NCBI GenBank assembly: GCA_003427395.1 | Contig: BFEA01000016.1 | Coordinates: 384,654-405,705 of the forward strand | Direction: 5' to 3' | From: Chara braunii | Lineage: Eukaryota > Streptophyta > Charophyceae > Charales > Characeae | Length of the DNA: 21,052 nucleotides | Part shown: piece by piece, positions 1-9,489 of the stretch | Layout of the letters: each line of letters begins with the position of its first letter | Numbering within the stretch: position 1 is the first letter of the stretch | The notes under the pieces: generated by a model | The model's database searches: none | What the model was told of the DNA's origin: nothing | What the model saw: the letters and a program-made list of their open reading frames with translations, nothing else | Program-made: the position numbers and the translations under genes

Positions 1-48
1 AGGGGTGCGGGTGGCCAGGGGAGGGGTGAATAAGGACAATAAGGCAAG

Positions 49-173
49 AGGTAGTGGTATCAATCTCGCAAACTTGGAAAACCTGTCAACAGTAAATGGG
101 AAGAAAAGAATTGTGGTAATTGTTGACACATCTTGACAGGTTTTCCAAGTTTGCGAGATTGATACCACTACCT
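49..173. repeat. Perfect 41-bp inverted repeat (foldback hairpin)
   Basis: Bases 49-89 are the exact reverse complement of 133-173, with a 43-base spacer. A transcript across this region would form a 41-bp perfect stem. No target-site duplication is obvious at its edges. It could be a tiny foldback element, a small-RNA precursor-like hairpin or an assembly snap-back artefact; the sequence alone does not decide. Confidence 0.9.
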
Positions 174-806
174 ATAAATCTTGGACATCATAGGGAAGGA
201 TCATGATGGGCCATCTTCCGTGATATCTATCCCGCCTCATCTTCTTACTCACCCTGTTTTTCGTGCGTTGAAGTTTTGGCCTTTCGTACAAAGCGATCAA
301 TTTCCTTCCCGCAGATTAATGCTGTCCTCAATCATAAGTGAAGGTTATGTGGATATGGATTGAATTGTGGAGCAAAGACAGTTACCTATGTAGAAGCCGC
401 GGCCCAGAGGAAGATCACCAAGACACAGTTACAATTTAGGGTGATGTTCAAGCGTCATGAGGATTTAAAGGGAGGACCGGTGGTTTATAACGTAAGAACT
501 CGTTAAGACTACATCCCAAGTTGTTTTACATTATGAAAAGGCTCTGAAATGGAAGTAACAACCAACAGATTAGGATTCTGCGTAGGGCTTCAGACCCTAG
601 GGGGTAGAAGTGCAAGGTTGTATGCCTCTGTGATGTCCAATAGGGGCCGCCTACACCGATTTTCCCTGAAGGCTGACTGTAAAAATGTAACAGTTGGGCA
701 GAAGACAAACTGCCATAGCATATGGAAGCTGGCGGATGTTGTTCGAAAGCTCCTGACGCTAGAAGAGGACAGTCCCCGATGACGCAACCACTATGGGTGA
801 ATGGGT
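174..806. other. Unassigned stretch, no supported gene
   Basis: Short overlapping ORFs occur on both strands (for example 549-782 plus and 590-787 minus), but they are antisense to each other, carry no recognisable motif and look like chance. I see no RNA gene or repeat here. Confidence 0.6.
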
Positions 807-1298
807 CCTCAAATTTTCAAATTTGAAACAAATGAAGCTCATTTCAGATGTGAAAAATAGTGCTTTTTTTCCCATGTGATTTTCATGTTTGAATGTGGGA
901 TTTTGAGAAGAAAGTCCTCTTGAAATCCGGGTTTTTATTATTTTCATAAGTTTTGTTATCCTCAAATTTATAGATGTGAAACAAATGAAGCCCATTTCAT
1001 ATGTGAAAAATAATGTTTCTTTTAGGTCATTTTCATGTCTCGGTGTGAAATTGAAGAGATGGGGTCCTTTGAAATCTGGTTTCACCTATTTAAGCTGTTT
1101 TGATTTTTTTCAATTGTCATCAAATTTTTATTTTTTCATAAATTTTTTTTTATCCTCAAATTTATAGATGTGAAACAAATGAAGCCCATTTCATATATGA
1201 AAAATAATGTTTCTTTTAGGTCATTTTCATGTCTCAGTGTGAAAATTGGAGAGATGGGGTCCTCTGAAATCTGGTTTCACCTATTTAATTGCCATCTA
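807..1298. repeat. Tandem satellite array A, three diverged units
   Basis: Units begin at 807, 960 and 1154 with the same opening (CCTCAAATTT, then a GAAACAAATGAAG block), followed by a shared T-rich middle and a TTTCATGT block. Units 2 and 3 are close copies about 194 bp apart; unit 1 is more diverged and shorter (about 153 bp). ORFs within it, including 759-1085 minus and 976-1167 plus, follow the repeat and are not credible proteins. Confidence 0.85.
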
Positions 1299-1700
1299 AG
1301 CATTAAACATCAATGTGAAACCTTTGAAATGACATGAAGTGGATGGACTTTCTAAAACCAGTTTCAACTGCCCTTACCCAAGCATCAATCATCAACTTGA
1401 AACCGATGAAATAACACGAAGTGGCTGAAACTTTTGAAAACGGTTTCAGTTCCCCTCATCTCTGATGCTTAGATGAGGGAAACTGAAACCGTTTTTATAA
1501 GGTTTAGTTATTTCAGATTATTTGAGCAGTTTCACATGCTGAGACTTGAAATCGGCAAAATGATCTAAAAAGATTGAAACTTCTGACACCGCTTTCAGGT
1601 CCCCCCATCGAAGCATGCGTTTGAAATGGCGCCGATGACCTCAAGTGGCTTAAACCTTTTCGGACTGATCTTAGGTGCCCCCACCCAAGCATCAATCATC
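1299..1700. repeat. Degenerate ~80-bp tandem array B
   Basis: A motif opening AAGCATCAATCATC and continuing through GAAACC, CACGAAGTGGCT, a GGTTTCAG-like block and a C-rich CCCACCC end recurs with starts near 1299, 1380, 1611 and 1687; a partial unit lies around 1540-1610. Spacing is about 76-82 bp where units adjoin. A foldback hairpin (1437-1495) interrupts it. The units are strongly diverged, so the array is old. Confidence 0.7.
1437..1495. repeat. 25-bp inverted repeat hairpin within array B
   Basis: Arms 1437-1461 and 1471-1495 are complementary except for one mismatch, with a 9-base loop. The stem contains the array's own GGTTTCAG block, so it probably arose when one unit was copied in inverse orientation. 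Confidence 0.85.
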
Positions 1701-3650
1701 GATGTACAAAATTTGCGTTGATGGTATATCCTCCTCGTCATGATGAAGAAGAAGAAGAGTTGGAGAGAGTGATGAAGAAGAATGTTGTCAAGCAAGAGGC
1801 AACAACAAATACACACATCTCACACTCACTTTATAGACGAGAGATTTCAAGATTCAACAACGCAAAATGAGAATGAAACAGATTGCAGTTGGGGTATACC
1901 CCCACCGGATGGATTGAACTGGATTGCCCAAACGATACTGACGACGGTGTCGAGCGCATCGGCTTCCACTTTCTTTTCGCAAAAGGCGAGAGTCCTCCTG
2001 ATCATGTCATGCAAAAGTTTACAAAACAAAAACAAGAGACAACCTCGCGACAACGCATAAGTAATTCCGTGAACCGCCGAAACAGGATTGCGTTGTCATC
2101 TTGCCGCTTTAGCCGGGTGCGCCAACTGTACTTCTCGCGGTCCCCTACTGCATGATAGGTTCCCGAGAGGCCCAACTTACCTTCCTTAAGGGGTTGTCAC
2201 CACCCTTAAGGGCGTTTCCCTACCGAGCTACTGACCTACATGCGAAAGTTTTTAAATGCAATTTGCCGAGGCAGGTCAGCCGAGGATGTTTGCTCGTTCG
2301 CTGTAATATAGATACGCGCAGTTAGAACACCATCTGAACCCGAACGTCGTCAACTCCTTGAGGCGTTGATCTTCCAAGTACAAAGTGGGCGTCGACCGAC
2401 TAGGACGGTCTCAACGAAACGTGAAACCGACTAGCATCCTAGTCCCTTAAACACATAACTCGAAGAGAAAAAATTACCATAATCAAACTATATCGAAAAA
2501 TATCGACTATTAGTCGATTGGAAAAGACATATGAATTCAACATGAGTTGAATCAATAACAGAAATAACTCGAGCATCACGAGATAAGACCAATAACGCAA
2601 GATTGAAATAAAAAATACCCAACCACCTCAGGTTGAACTCGATAAAAAAACAAATAAATCTACTGAGCTACCAACGGGGAGTTGATTTCGACAATAACCT
2701 CGAGGCGACCGACAAGGTAGCCGCACTTCCTCAGTTTTGACTCGATATTTGCGCCGTCAAAGTCATCCGTTGCACCTTACCGCCAACCTAAGACTAGATA
2801 CACACACACCCGCCTTCATACGTTTTGGTATTCTTTTGATGAGAGACTGCTTTGTGGATGATTCTTGATCAGGTGCATTACTTGAAGTGTTGCATGTCCA
2901 ACCCTCTAAGAAGTGTTTCGGGTTACTCCTCCTCCTCGTCCGAGCACTAAGCTCGGATCTTAGTAGTCGGGTCGTCTCCACCGAATCGGCAAAATACCCC
3001 CCCGTAGAACGGTCCACTCTGGGTTGATAACAGGGTCGGCTCCTAAAGCAACGAGCCCCCGCCCCAGATTCTTCCTATACAGAGAACCCGTCCATCGCGA
3101 GTAAATTTTAATCGTTCTCGTTTTTCCGAAGCTAAGGGTAGTAACTGAGACGAGAAATGTCAGAAGAGGTTGAGGATGAAAATCATTTAAACAAGTATAA
3201 ACATATAAGGTCATTTGAGATAGAAAGAGTAATTTCAAGAAAAAACATAAATCCGTTTGACCTTGTCTTCTTTATTTGAATCAAATCCCTCTTATGACAA
3301 GCACTGGATTAATTTTTTTCAGACCAATAGGTCTTTCCGACCAGCATGTAGGTAATAGGTAGAAAGAAGACAATCATGTTTACCAGCCCTAAGTAGGCAC
3401 AACCAATCTTCCTTGCAAACATTCATCTACCTGCATGCGCACCAACAGTCCAACAATCCCATTCTCCCGTCAAATCTCCATTCTTCAATGCATGACCACA
3501 CATCTTCTACCCTACCTTTTTCCTTTGAAATCTTCAATGAAATGCAGGGTTGAACAAAGTGTGGAAACACGCAGATGTGAAAGGAATCTGAGTGACAAAC
3601 TAACCTTGAGTGAAGTAGTAGTGTCGAGTGCGCCTTGGATCACTAAAAAA
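1701..3650. other. Unassigned stretch with one strong stem-loop
   Basis: I cannot assign any gene. The ORFs at 1782-2060, 1847-2053 and 1883-2155 overlap in different frames and strands and have no motif, as do the minus-strand ORFs at 2763-3238. A 9-bp perfect stem (CCTTAAGGG, 2184-2192, with CCCTTAAGG, 2203-2211) is the only clear structure. The segment may hold old transposon debris, but nothing in it is diagnostic. Confidence 0.5.
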
Positions 3651-4440
3651 AAACAAGAAAATTATACATGTCGCCGAAGAAAACCTGCAGTCCCGAGGCA
3701 AGTTTCAGTTCAACAACTAGTCCCAATGCGTTCCTAACTTGCATGTCCCACACGTGGTAGTCCCAAGTGTGAAGATGACGAGCCGTACACATCCCTCCCC
3801 TACAAAAATAAAACAAAAATTGTCGGTCCCACGTTAGTGTCAACTGGTCTCCAGCGGTTCAAAATGGTTTCACACCACCGACCACCCGACTGCGAAAACT
3901 GTTTGCACCGCCCACTCCAAAAAAAATAAAACACCCGCGTATCAAACCTGCCGCCGCCAATTCTCAGCAATCACTGCGCCGCCCGCATGCTTCCACCATA
4001 CTTAAAAAAAAAAAAAAGTACTCGAATGTCGTTCCGCTGGCTGCCAATTTCGCCCACGCACTCCCGCCAGTCCCTACAGTCTCAGGTGGTCATGTGCCGC
4101 TGCAGTTATCAAAACCGCTCACTCTTTGTGTGCTCCAAAAACAAAACAAAGGCAGTCCCGAACGCTGAAACCTCAAGCAGCACATGCTCTCAATCACCAG
4201 TGCGCCGCTCCATCGTGTCCCAACGGGTCCCTGAGCACCCTGCAGTACCGCCACTGGATCACACACAAAAAAGAAGTTCATCGTGCCAAAACTTTAACAA
4301 CACCTCCCTTCAAATTACTGCCGCCAAACGCGCCGCAAAATGGGCAGCATTTTCTCACCGAAAAACGCTACCATTGTCGTACCGTAAAAATGGCAATACC
4401 TCCCCTCCAGAATGAGGATCAACCCACTGCAAACTAGACT
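3651..4440. other. Unassigned C/A-rich stretch with periodic A-tracts
   Basis: Short A-rich tracts, several preceded by CTCC or CCTA, recur near 3803, 3913, 4005, 4133 and 4265, about 90-130 bp apart, embedded in C-rich DNA with many CCGCC blocks. This suggests a very degenerate minisatellite or low-complexity origin. The two longest plus ORFs (3987-4415 and 4126-4437) overlap in different frames, begin near an A14 tract and have no motif I recognise. Confidence 0.4.
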
Positions 4441-5075
4441 GCCGACACCTCTAGCAGCGCCGCCTTGAAGCTGCCGTTGCTGATGAAAAACCTATCGTTA
4501 ACTTAACAAAATATTTAACCTGGATAAAATTCAGGTTCAAAGCATAGTCTCCGCCGCACAGTCCCGGTCCAACAATGCAGCCCAAGGAACATTCCAAAGG
4601 CCAACACCAGCCAGAGGGGAAGCAGAGTGCCCCTTGCCTCAGTTATGGTTGTCGTCTTCCTCCTCCAGCACTGCACTGCAGACCACCGATCTCCTCCAGC
4701 GTTACCTCCAGCAGCTCCTTCGACAACTCCTCCAGCAGCACTCAAGTGTGTGGTCACACACTCGCAACAAAAGTGCTTCTGTGTGGCAACTGGGGACAAC
4801 TGCCTTTTTTATAGTGGCTGAGGAGGACTGATCGTCACTCCAGCCCTAGGCAAAATCGCAGGCTCATAGTGAGCCCTTGATGTGCCCAAGATCGAAGGCT
4901 AATTATGGCCGTACGATAGTCACAAGACTCACAACCTTAGTGGGCCAGTTTCCTTAACTGCCCTACTTCTTACTTTTTTTTTTTTTTCATTTCACCTATC
5001 TCGGAGTTTCAAGAGATGGCTGAAATTCTAACATTTTCAAAAATGTTTTTCTTTTATTTTTCTCTGCGTTGCCAC
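4441..5075. other. Unassigned stretch, no supported gene
   Basis: Three plus-strand frames and one minus frame are all open across 4515-4830 because the sequence is rich in CTCC/CAGC repeats, which is low complexity rather than coding. A T-tract lies at about 4974-4988. Confidence 0.5.
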
Positions 5076-5402
5076 TTGTACGCACCCTCGTACGAGTACG
5101 GATTCGTACTTTTGTACTCGTACGCTAGCGGCCCCATACGAGGTTTTTTTTTTTTTTTTTTTTTTAATAATCCGGTACTGTTTTTATTTTTTCTCAAAAT
5201 CTAATAAGAATCTGAAGATGATGCTCAACCAAATGTTGCTTGTTTTGTGTTGTTGCATCACATAACGTTGTTTCAGATTTTTCTGATGACCTTTTTTTTT
5301 TTTTTGCTTTTTCGTATGGGGGCGTACAAGACATACAGGTTTTCGTACAGATCCCGTACATATATTACCTGTACATTTCGTACGGAAAGACCCCGTACAA
5401 AT
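5076..5402. repeat. GTAC/CGTACG-rich segment with inverted repeat
   Basis: The motif GTAC, often as CGTAC or CGTACG, occurs more than ten times in two clusters (5076-5124 and 5320-5395), far above chance for a 4-mer. CGTACGAGTAC at 5089-5099 is the exact inverse of 5114-5124. Homopolymer T tracts (about 5145-5165 and 5291-5305) lie between the clusters. The role is unknown; it may be the edge of a transposon with subterminal motif arrays. Confidence 0.6.
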
Positions 5403-6006
5403 TTTACTGATAAGGGGTTGAAAAGTTACAGCCCTTTACAATTTGACGTACTTGACCCTCTATCCCAAGGCAGATACGTCAAGGGAAAGGCTGAGCTTGG
5501 CCTTTGCCCTCTTCACCTTTCATTTTTCAGGCTCCAACTAAAACCGAGATCCTTAAAGTTACCTCTGACAGTTTCTGCCAGAGCCAACACCTCGTGAGGA
5601 CAAGCGTCCTTACGAGAATGCATAAAAAAGAAAAAAACATCAAAAAGAAAAAACTTAAATGAACCTTATAAACTACATCATTCCTAACCCTGAATCAGGC
5701 TACGAACGAGTTGTCAACTCAACAACACCCCCTCTACTTCCTCTGCCCACCCCTGAAAATAAGGAAGACGTAGAACCTTCCCCTCCTAACCCATTCCGTT
5801 TCTTTCTCTCTCTCTCCTCCAACTCCCTCCTACTCCCTTTCTTCAGCGCATGCAATATGAGTCAGGGGATCTAAGATTCCATGGCCAAAAATATTCGCCC
5901 TTAACGGGAGAGGGAGGCCGTCGTGCCCCCACACACCCAAAACGGTTGTATTCCCCTAGCGAGACATTGTTTCCTCGTTTCCTCTTTTCCTTTTTTCTCA
6001 TTCTTT

Positions 6007-6037
<31 letters not shown>

Positions 6038-6337
6038 CCCTTTTTTTTTCCTTTCGGCTACACGTCTGGTTACCCATTAGCACCTCCTTCCCGTTTCCCC
6101 ACTCCCTGCCTCAACAGGCACGAGACGTGGGGCTGAAACAAAAAGGGGGAAAAAAAAAAACAGACGTGATTTTTGTCTTTAGTGCATGTGGAGCGTGGTG
6201 GAGGAGGGACACCCGTTTCATGTGCCACGTCGGAGGGGGGAAACGAGATTAAAAGAATGAAAAGCAAAACTTAAAAAGAAAAGTTAGCAAAACAATCTCA
6301 CGCCCTGAAAACGGGTGTCTGTTGCCCTTTCTTTTAG
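5403..6337. other. Unassigned stretch with hairpin and long poly-T
   Basis: A compact hairpin (5591-5601 with 5606-5616, loop AAGC, one G-U pair) is followed by pyrimidine-rich DNA. A T tract of about 29 bases runs 6009-6037, with a second T run immediately after it. ORFs here (5247-5597, 5659-5874, 5923-6252) run through the low-complexity sequence and have no domain I recognise. Confidence 0.5.
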
Positions 6338-6500
6338 AACAGCCATTTCGTCAAAACGGACATGTTATATTTTTTGAACGAAATCAAAACTGACTTTTTT
6401 TGCCAAAATCTAGTCGAAAATTTTTGCTTCTGAGGGTCCGGCGTTCCCAAAACGCCGGACCCCCTACATGTATCTGGTCTATGGTTGAGACCAGATACAA

Positions 6501-6545
<45 letters not shown>

Positions 6546-6714
6546 TTTTTTTTGTATCTGGTCTCAACCATAGACCAGATACATGTAGGGGGTCCGGCGT
6601 TTTGGGAACGCCGGACCCCCAGGAGCAAAAAATTCCGACCAGATTTTGGCAAAAAAAGTCAGTTTTGATTTCGTTCAAATAATATAATATGTTCGTTTTG
6701 ACGAAATGGCTGTT
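6338..6714. mobile_element. 377-bp foldback/MITE-like element with TTAG target duplication
   Basis: The left arm (6338-6501) and right arm (about 6548-6714) are near-perfect inverse copies of about 165 bp, starting AACAGCCATTTCGTC and ending with its complement. The tetranucleotide TTAG flanks both ends (6334-6337 and 6715-6718), as expected of a target-site duplication. The centre is an (AAT)n microsatellite. Each arm also holds two palindromes of its own: GGGTCCGGCGTT with its complement (6434-6462) and GTATCTGGTCT with its complement (6470-6498). There is no transposase gene, so it is non-autonomous. A 4-bp TTAG duplication does not identify a superfamily; TA or TTA duplications with an imperfect terminal base are alternatives. 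The ORF 6334-6678 minus is a product of the palindrome. Confidence 0.85.
6502..6547. repeat. (AAT)n microsatellite at foldback centre
   Basis: About 13 AAT/ATA triplets followed by an A/T-rich run form the loop between the arms of the foldback element. Confidence 0.9.
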
Positions 6715-6718
6715 TTAG

Positions 6719-6957
6719 GGAGTGTACATCCCAACCATAGCGGCGCGCCACTTGGCGCTTTGTTTTCGTTCGTTTTTTTTTTCCCCCCTCTTACATTTCG
6801 TTTCCTTTATCCTTGTTGACACACCTCCCAAGTGCTGGAATACAGGCTCGAGTTCAATTCTCATCGAAAATCAGGCGAAAATAAAATAAAATAAGACAAT
6901 TTCTCGATTTATGTGTGTTATCCTTGCGCAAAAGCCATGCAGATCTTGACACACTGT
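6719..6957. other. Unassigned stretch
   Basis: T-rich and A-rich low-complexity sequence. A weak tRNA B-box-like string (GAGTTCAATTC) lies near 6850. I see no gene. Confidence 0.4.
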
Positions 6958-7151
6958 GACCAATCAGCTTGGTCGTGTGATCTCGTCGATCGCACAACCG
7001 AGACTAATCGCGCCACGATTAGGCATCGGGCTGCTCCTCACAAAAAGGAGGTAGCCGAATGAGATGTTTCGGATTCAATCCGAGCATCTTCTGGACGAAA
7101 GTTCGAAGCTATATCCTATTCGGCTAGCTCCTACCACGGTAAGGTAGGAGC
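6958..7151. other. Cluster of consecutive stem-loops
   Basis: Five or six hairpins follow one another: GACCAA/TTGGTC (6958-6974); GTGTGATC/GATCGCAC (6975-6995); CTAATCG/CGATTAG (7004-7022); CGGAT/ATCCG with a CATC/GATG extension (7062-7089), nested in a 15-bp pair 7046-7060/7118-7132 with one mismatch; and GCTCCTACC/GGTAGGAGC (7127-7151). The last stem shares bases 7127-7132 with the long pair, so the two are mutually exclusive. It could be a structured RNA or a transposon end; I recognise no family. Confidence 0.55.
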
Positions 7152-7764
7152 AACGACTCCTTATGAAGAGCTCCGCGTCCGTGGAATGCCCTTCTGTGGC
7201 ATGACAGACCCCACCTGCCCTTGCCATTTTTCAGGCTGGCCGCCCATCCTTAGGTCAACCGCGTGTCCAACCTAAAGAGTAAGATACTGGCCCTTTGCTA
7301 CCCCGACACGAGCTCGAGCCCCGACAAGGGTCATTCCTAAAAACACATGATTTCTAACCCCCACGCCCTTTCGCGCCACAATTGCACGCACGACACGACC
7401 GCTCTTTTAGGCCATTTAAAACATGAATCATGTGACTGCTAGTTTTGCATAAATTAGATTTTTTATTTAATATTCCAACAGCCGTACATCCTCGCGGCCT
7501 TGCCAAACACGAAACATGACCGACCATACCGTCAGTCCTCTCTGTCACTCTCGCAAGCCGCAAGCATCTGAACTTAGGTAAAAATATTTTAATCTTTCGG
7601 TCGTGGGTCTGGTCTGAATAGACTTTGGCAATCATTCAAACAAAATCTCATCAACAGTCGGACAATGCCCGTCATTGAAAATCCCAAGCAAATACCCTTG
7701 TAAGAGTTTTTGCTCCGATAAAGGTACCGTACGGAATAACTATACGTTGTCGGGGTTAATACCC
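7152..7764. other. Unassigned stretch
   Basis: One minus ORF (7354-7635, 93 codons) has no motif I recognise and is of low confidence. No RNA gene is visible. Confidence 0.4.
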
Positions 7765-8004
7765 TTACAACTTACAAGGATATTTGCCCTCATTTTTACA
7801 GTTGACACAACCACGATATCGGTCGCCATGACAGTGTCCGTCATAAAATAAACAATGTACGCAGTCATCGGAGTGAGTTTTAGTAACGGATATCCCAACC
7901 AAAGAAGGTCGAAGGTTCGTAAACAAAATATACTGGTCTGCGGCACCACGACTCATAAGCCCAAATAAATTGGTCAGGCAACAACGGCCGCTAACGCATT
8001 GCAT
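7765..8004 (-). CDS. Possible 79-residue ORF with Zn(II)2Cys6-type cysteine cluster
   Basis: Six cysteines at residues 48, 51, 58, 66, 69 and 77 give the spacing CX2CX6CX7CX2CX7C, which matches the binuclear zinc-cluster consensus known mainly from fungal transcription factors (nucleotides 7863-7774). The ORF stops two residues after the last cysteine, so nothing follows the cluster. The usual basic residues between the first cysteines are absent (LFYDGH instead), which weakens a DNA-binding reading. No promoter, intron boundary or neighbouring exon is evident. It may be a fragment of a gag-like or zinc-cluster gene, or a chance pattern. The start codon is only the first ATG of the frame. I cannot assign a function. 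Confidence 0.25.
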   Translation of the reverse strand: MQCVSGRCCLTNLFGLMSRGAADQYILFTNLRPSLVGISVTKTHSDDCVHCLFYDGHCHGDRYRGCVNCKNEGKYPCKL

Positions 8005-9336
8005 TCTAAAAATAATTAGGATACCCCCTTCGATTGTCTAATCGGAGGAGGAAGGACAGTCTAACCAAGACAGTCAGCACATGCCTCAGCGCGACATGCT
8101 GAAACCCCTCTGACCCCAAAGGTTGAAGGGGGACGAAAATGGTCCAAAATGGTCGGGCAATATGAACCGTCGGCACAACAAAAACATGTTTAGGAAATAG
8201 GATGCCGATAGGTTTTGAGCTCGACAACTTCTTAAAATTTTCAAGTGATTGCGCTCGACTATTGTGACTGGAATGATTAGGATAATGAAACACAAACACA
8301 TATATTCGTCATCTGCGCGAACAAAAGGGGATGAAATTAATAAAGATTATGGCCATGAGGCCGAGGTTATTCAAACAAATAACGAGGAAATGAGGCTAAG
8401 TAAATTTTTTTCCGCATGAGTGCACACCAAGGCTCTACATAGTGCTAATCGTCCTACTTCATACCGAAGCAGGAACTAGCTTAGTAGATAAGTAAGTGAA
8501 TTTGTACACGATGGATCTAGGGATCGAATCCAACTTGGCTAATTCCTTTTATTAAGGAGGCTCGTGCTCGGTCGGAATTCACTACGAGAAGCGGGTTTCG
8601 ATCCCGCGACCTCAAGCTTAGAAGTAGTTGTAGTATCTACAAGGTAAGGGACCTCGCTGACATTTGACATCACAGGGAATTAGGAAGGTAGGCTGTAGGA
8701 TATGAATTTGCCCTCACCCTTACAACGAATTTATCATGAAAACTAAAACATTGGTAGATTTCTTTTTTTTTCCACAGTTATCCGTTTCTAGATCTTATGA
8801 CCCCACGTGTTCACGTTCCGTTCAAATGGACTTCTGGAATTTACCTTGGATAGGATACAAATGCATCACAAACATTTGTGTCAGACCAATAAAAGCGCTA
8901 AGTAGAATCATGGAAAAATAAAAACGTCGCGCGTGAATCTGGACCTAGTTGAGAAAGAATGAAGAAAGAAGATTAAAAGTCTTACATTCACAAAAAAAAA
9001 GGTGCAGTCGGTTGGCGGTACCCTAGTGCACTAATATGTGCGAGGGCGGCGCTAACACATGGGAGCAATGACGATGCCGAAATTACCGAGGTAACACCTC
9101 GGGAGTTAGCAGCCGGTGGCCGCCGACGTGAGAGCTAAGAGCTATGGACTACCTATGTGGAATTTTGTCGAAGTATCTCTGCCTCCGCGTGGTATGCTTA
9201 GTACTACGTTTCCCCTTGAGAAGATCCTGGGGCAGGAGGACGCCGTCAGCCGGGGAAGACTGCCATGAGCTTCGAAGATGTAACGTTTCGTTGGCAGTGC
9301 GTGCCCATTGGGTTCAATCACATGAAGGTTGGCAAT
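8005..9336. other. Unassigned stretch with tRNA-arm-like and hairpin motifs
   Basis: GCGGG-TTTCGAT-CCCGC at 8591-8607 resembles a TpsiC arm but its loop is shifted by one base from the consensus, and no complete tRNA can be drawn. A second, inverse B-box-like string (GGATCGAATCC) lies near 8521. A T-rich tract ending in CCACAG (about 8762-8777) looks like a 3' splice site but no matching exon is seen. CCGAGGT/ACCTCGG (9086-9102) forms a small perfect hairpin. The two overlapping minus ORFs at 8006-8301 have no motif. This may be SINE or other retroelement debris. Confidence 0.4.
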
Positions 9337-9489
9337 AGCGTCAGCAGGAGCAGTGGGTGAGCTTGTGATGGCGGTGGGAGTGCTTTCGACATTTCCAAGG
9401 AGGCATCGTGGCAGCAGCGTCAGCAGGAGCAGTGGGAGAGCTCGTGATGGCGGTGGGAATGCTGTTGACATTTCTAAGGAGGCATCGTG
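9337..9489. repeat. 79-bp direct tandem repeat, two copies
   Basis: Copies start at 9337 and 9416 with AGCGTCAGCAGGAGCAGTGG and share the GTGATGGCGGTGGGA core and the AAGGAGGCATCGTG end. The 79-bp period is not a multiple of three, so a reading frame through both copies is not repeated at protein level. Weaker relatives of the core (GTGGGAGA, then GGTGGGA or TGTGGGA) recur near 9895 and 10434. Confidence 0.85.

Noticed and set aside
4475-4490. Additional hammerhead core (GCTGATGA) on the plus strand
   Set aside because: There is no stem II, GAAA or cleavage triplet at the required positions.
5016-5597. Plus ORFs rich in Phe/Leu/Tyr
   Set aside because: They run through T tracts and GTAC clusters; composition explains them and no domain is visible.
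8591-8607. tRNA gene
   Set aside because: Only a T-arm-like stem-loop is present and its loop is one base out of register; no acceptor, D or anticodon arms can be drawn.
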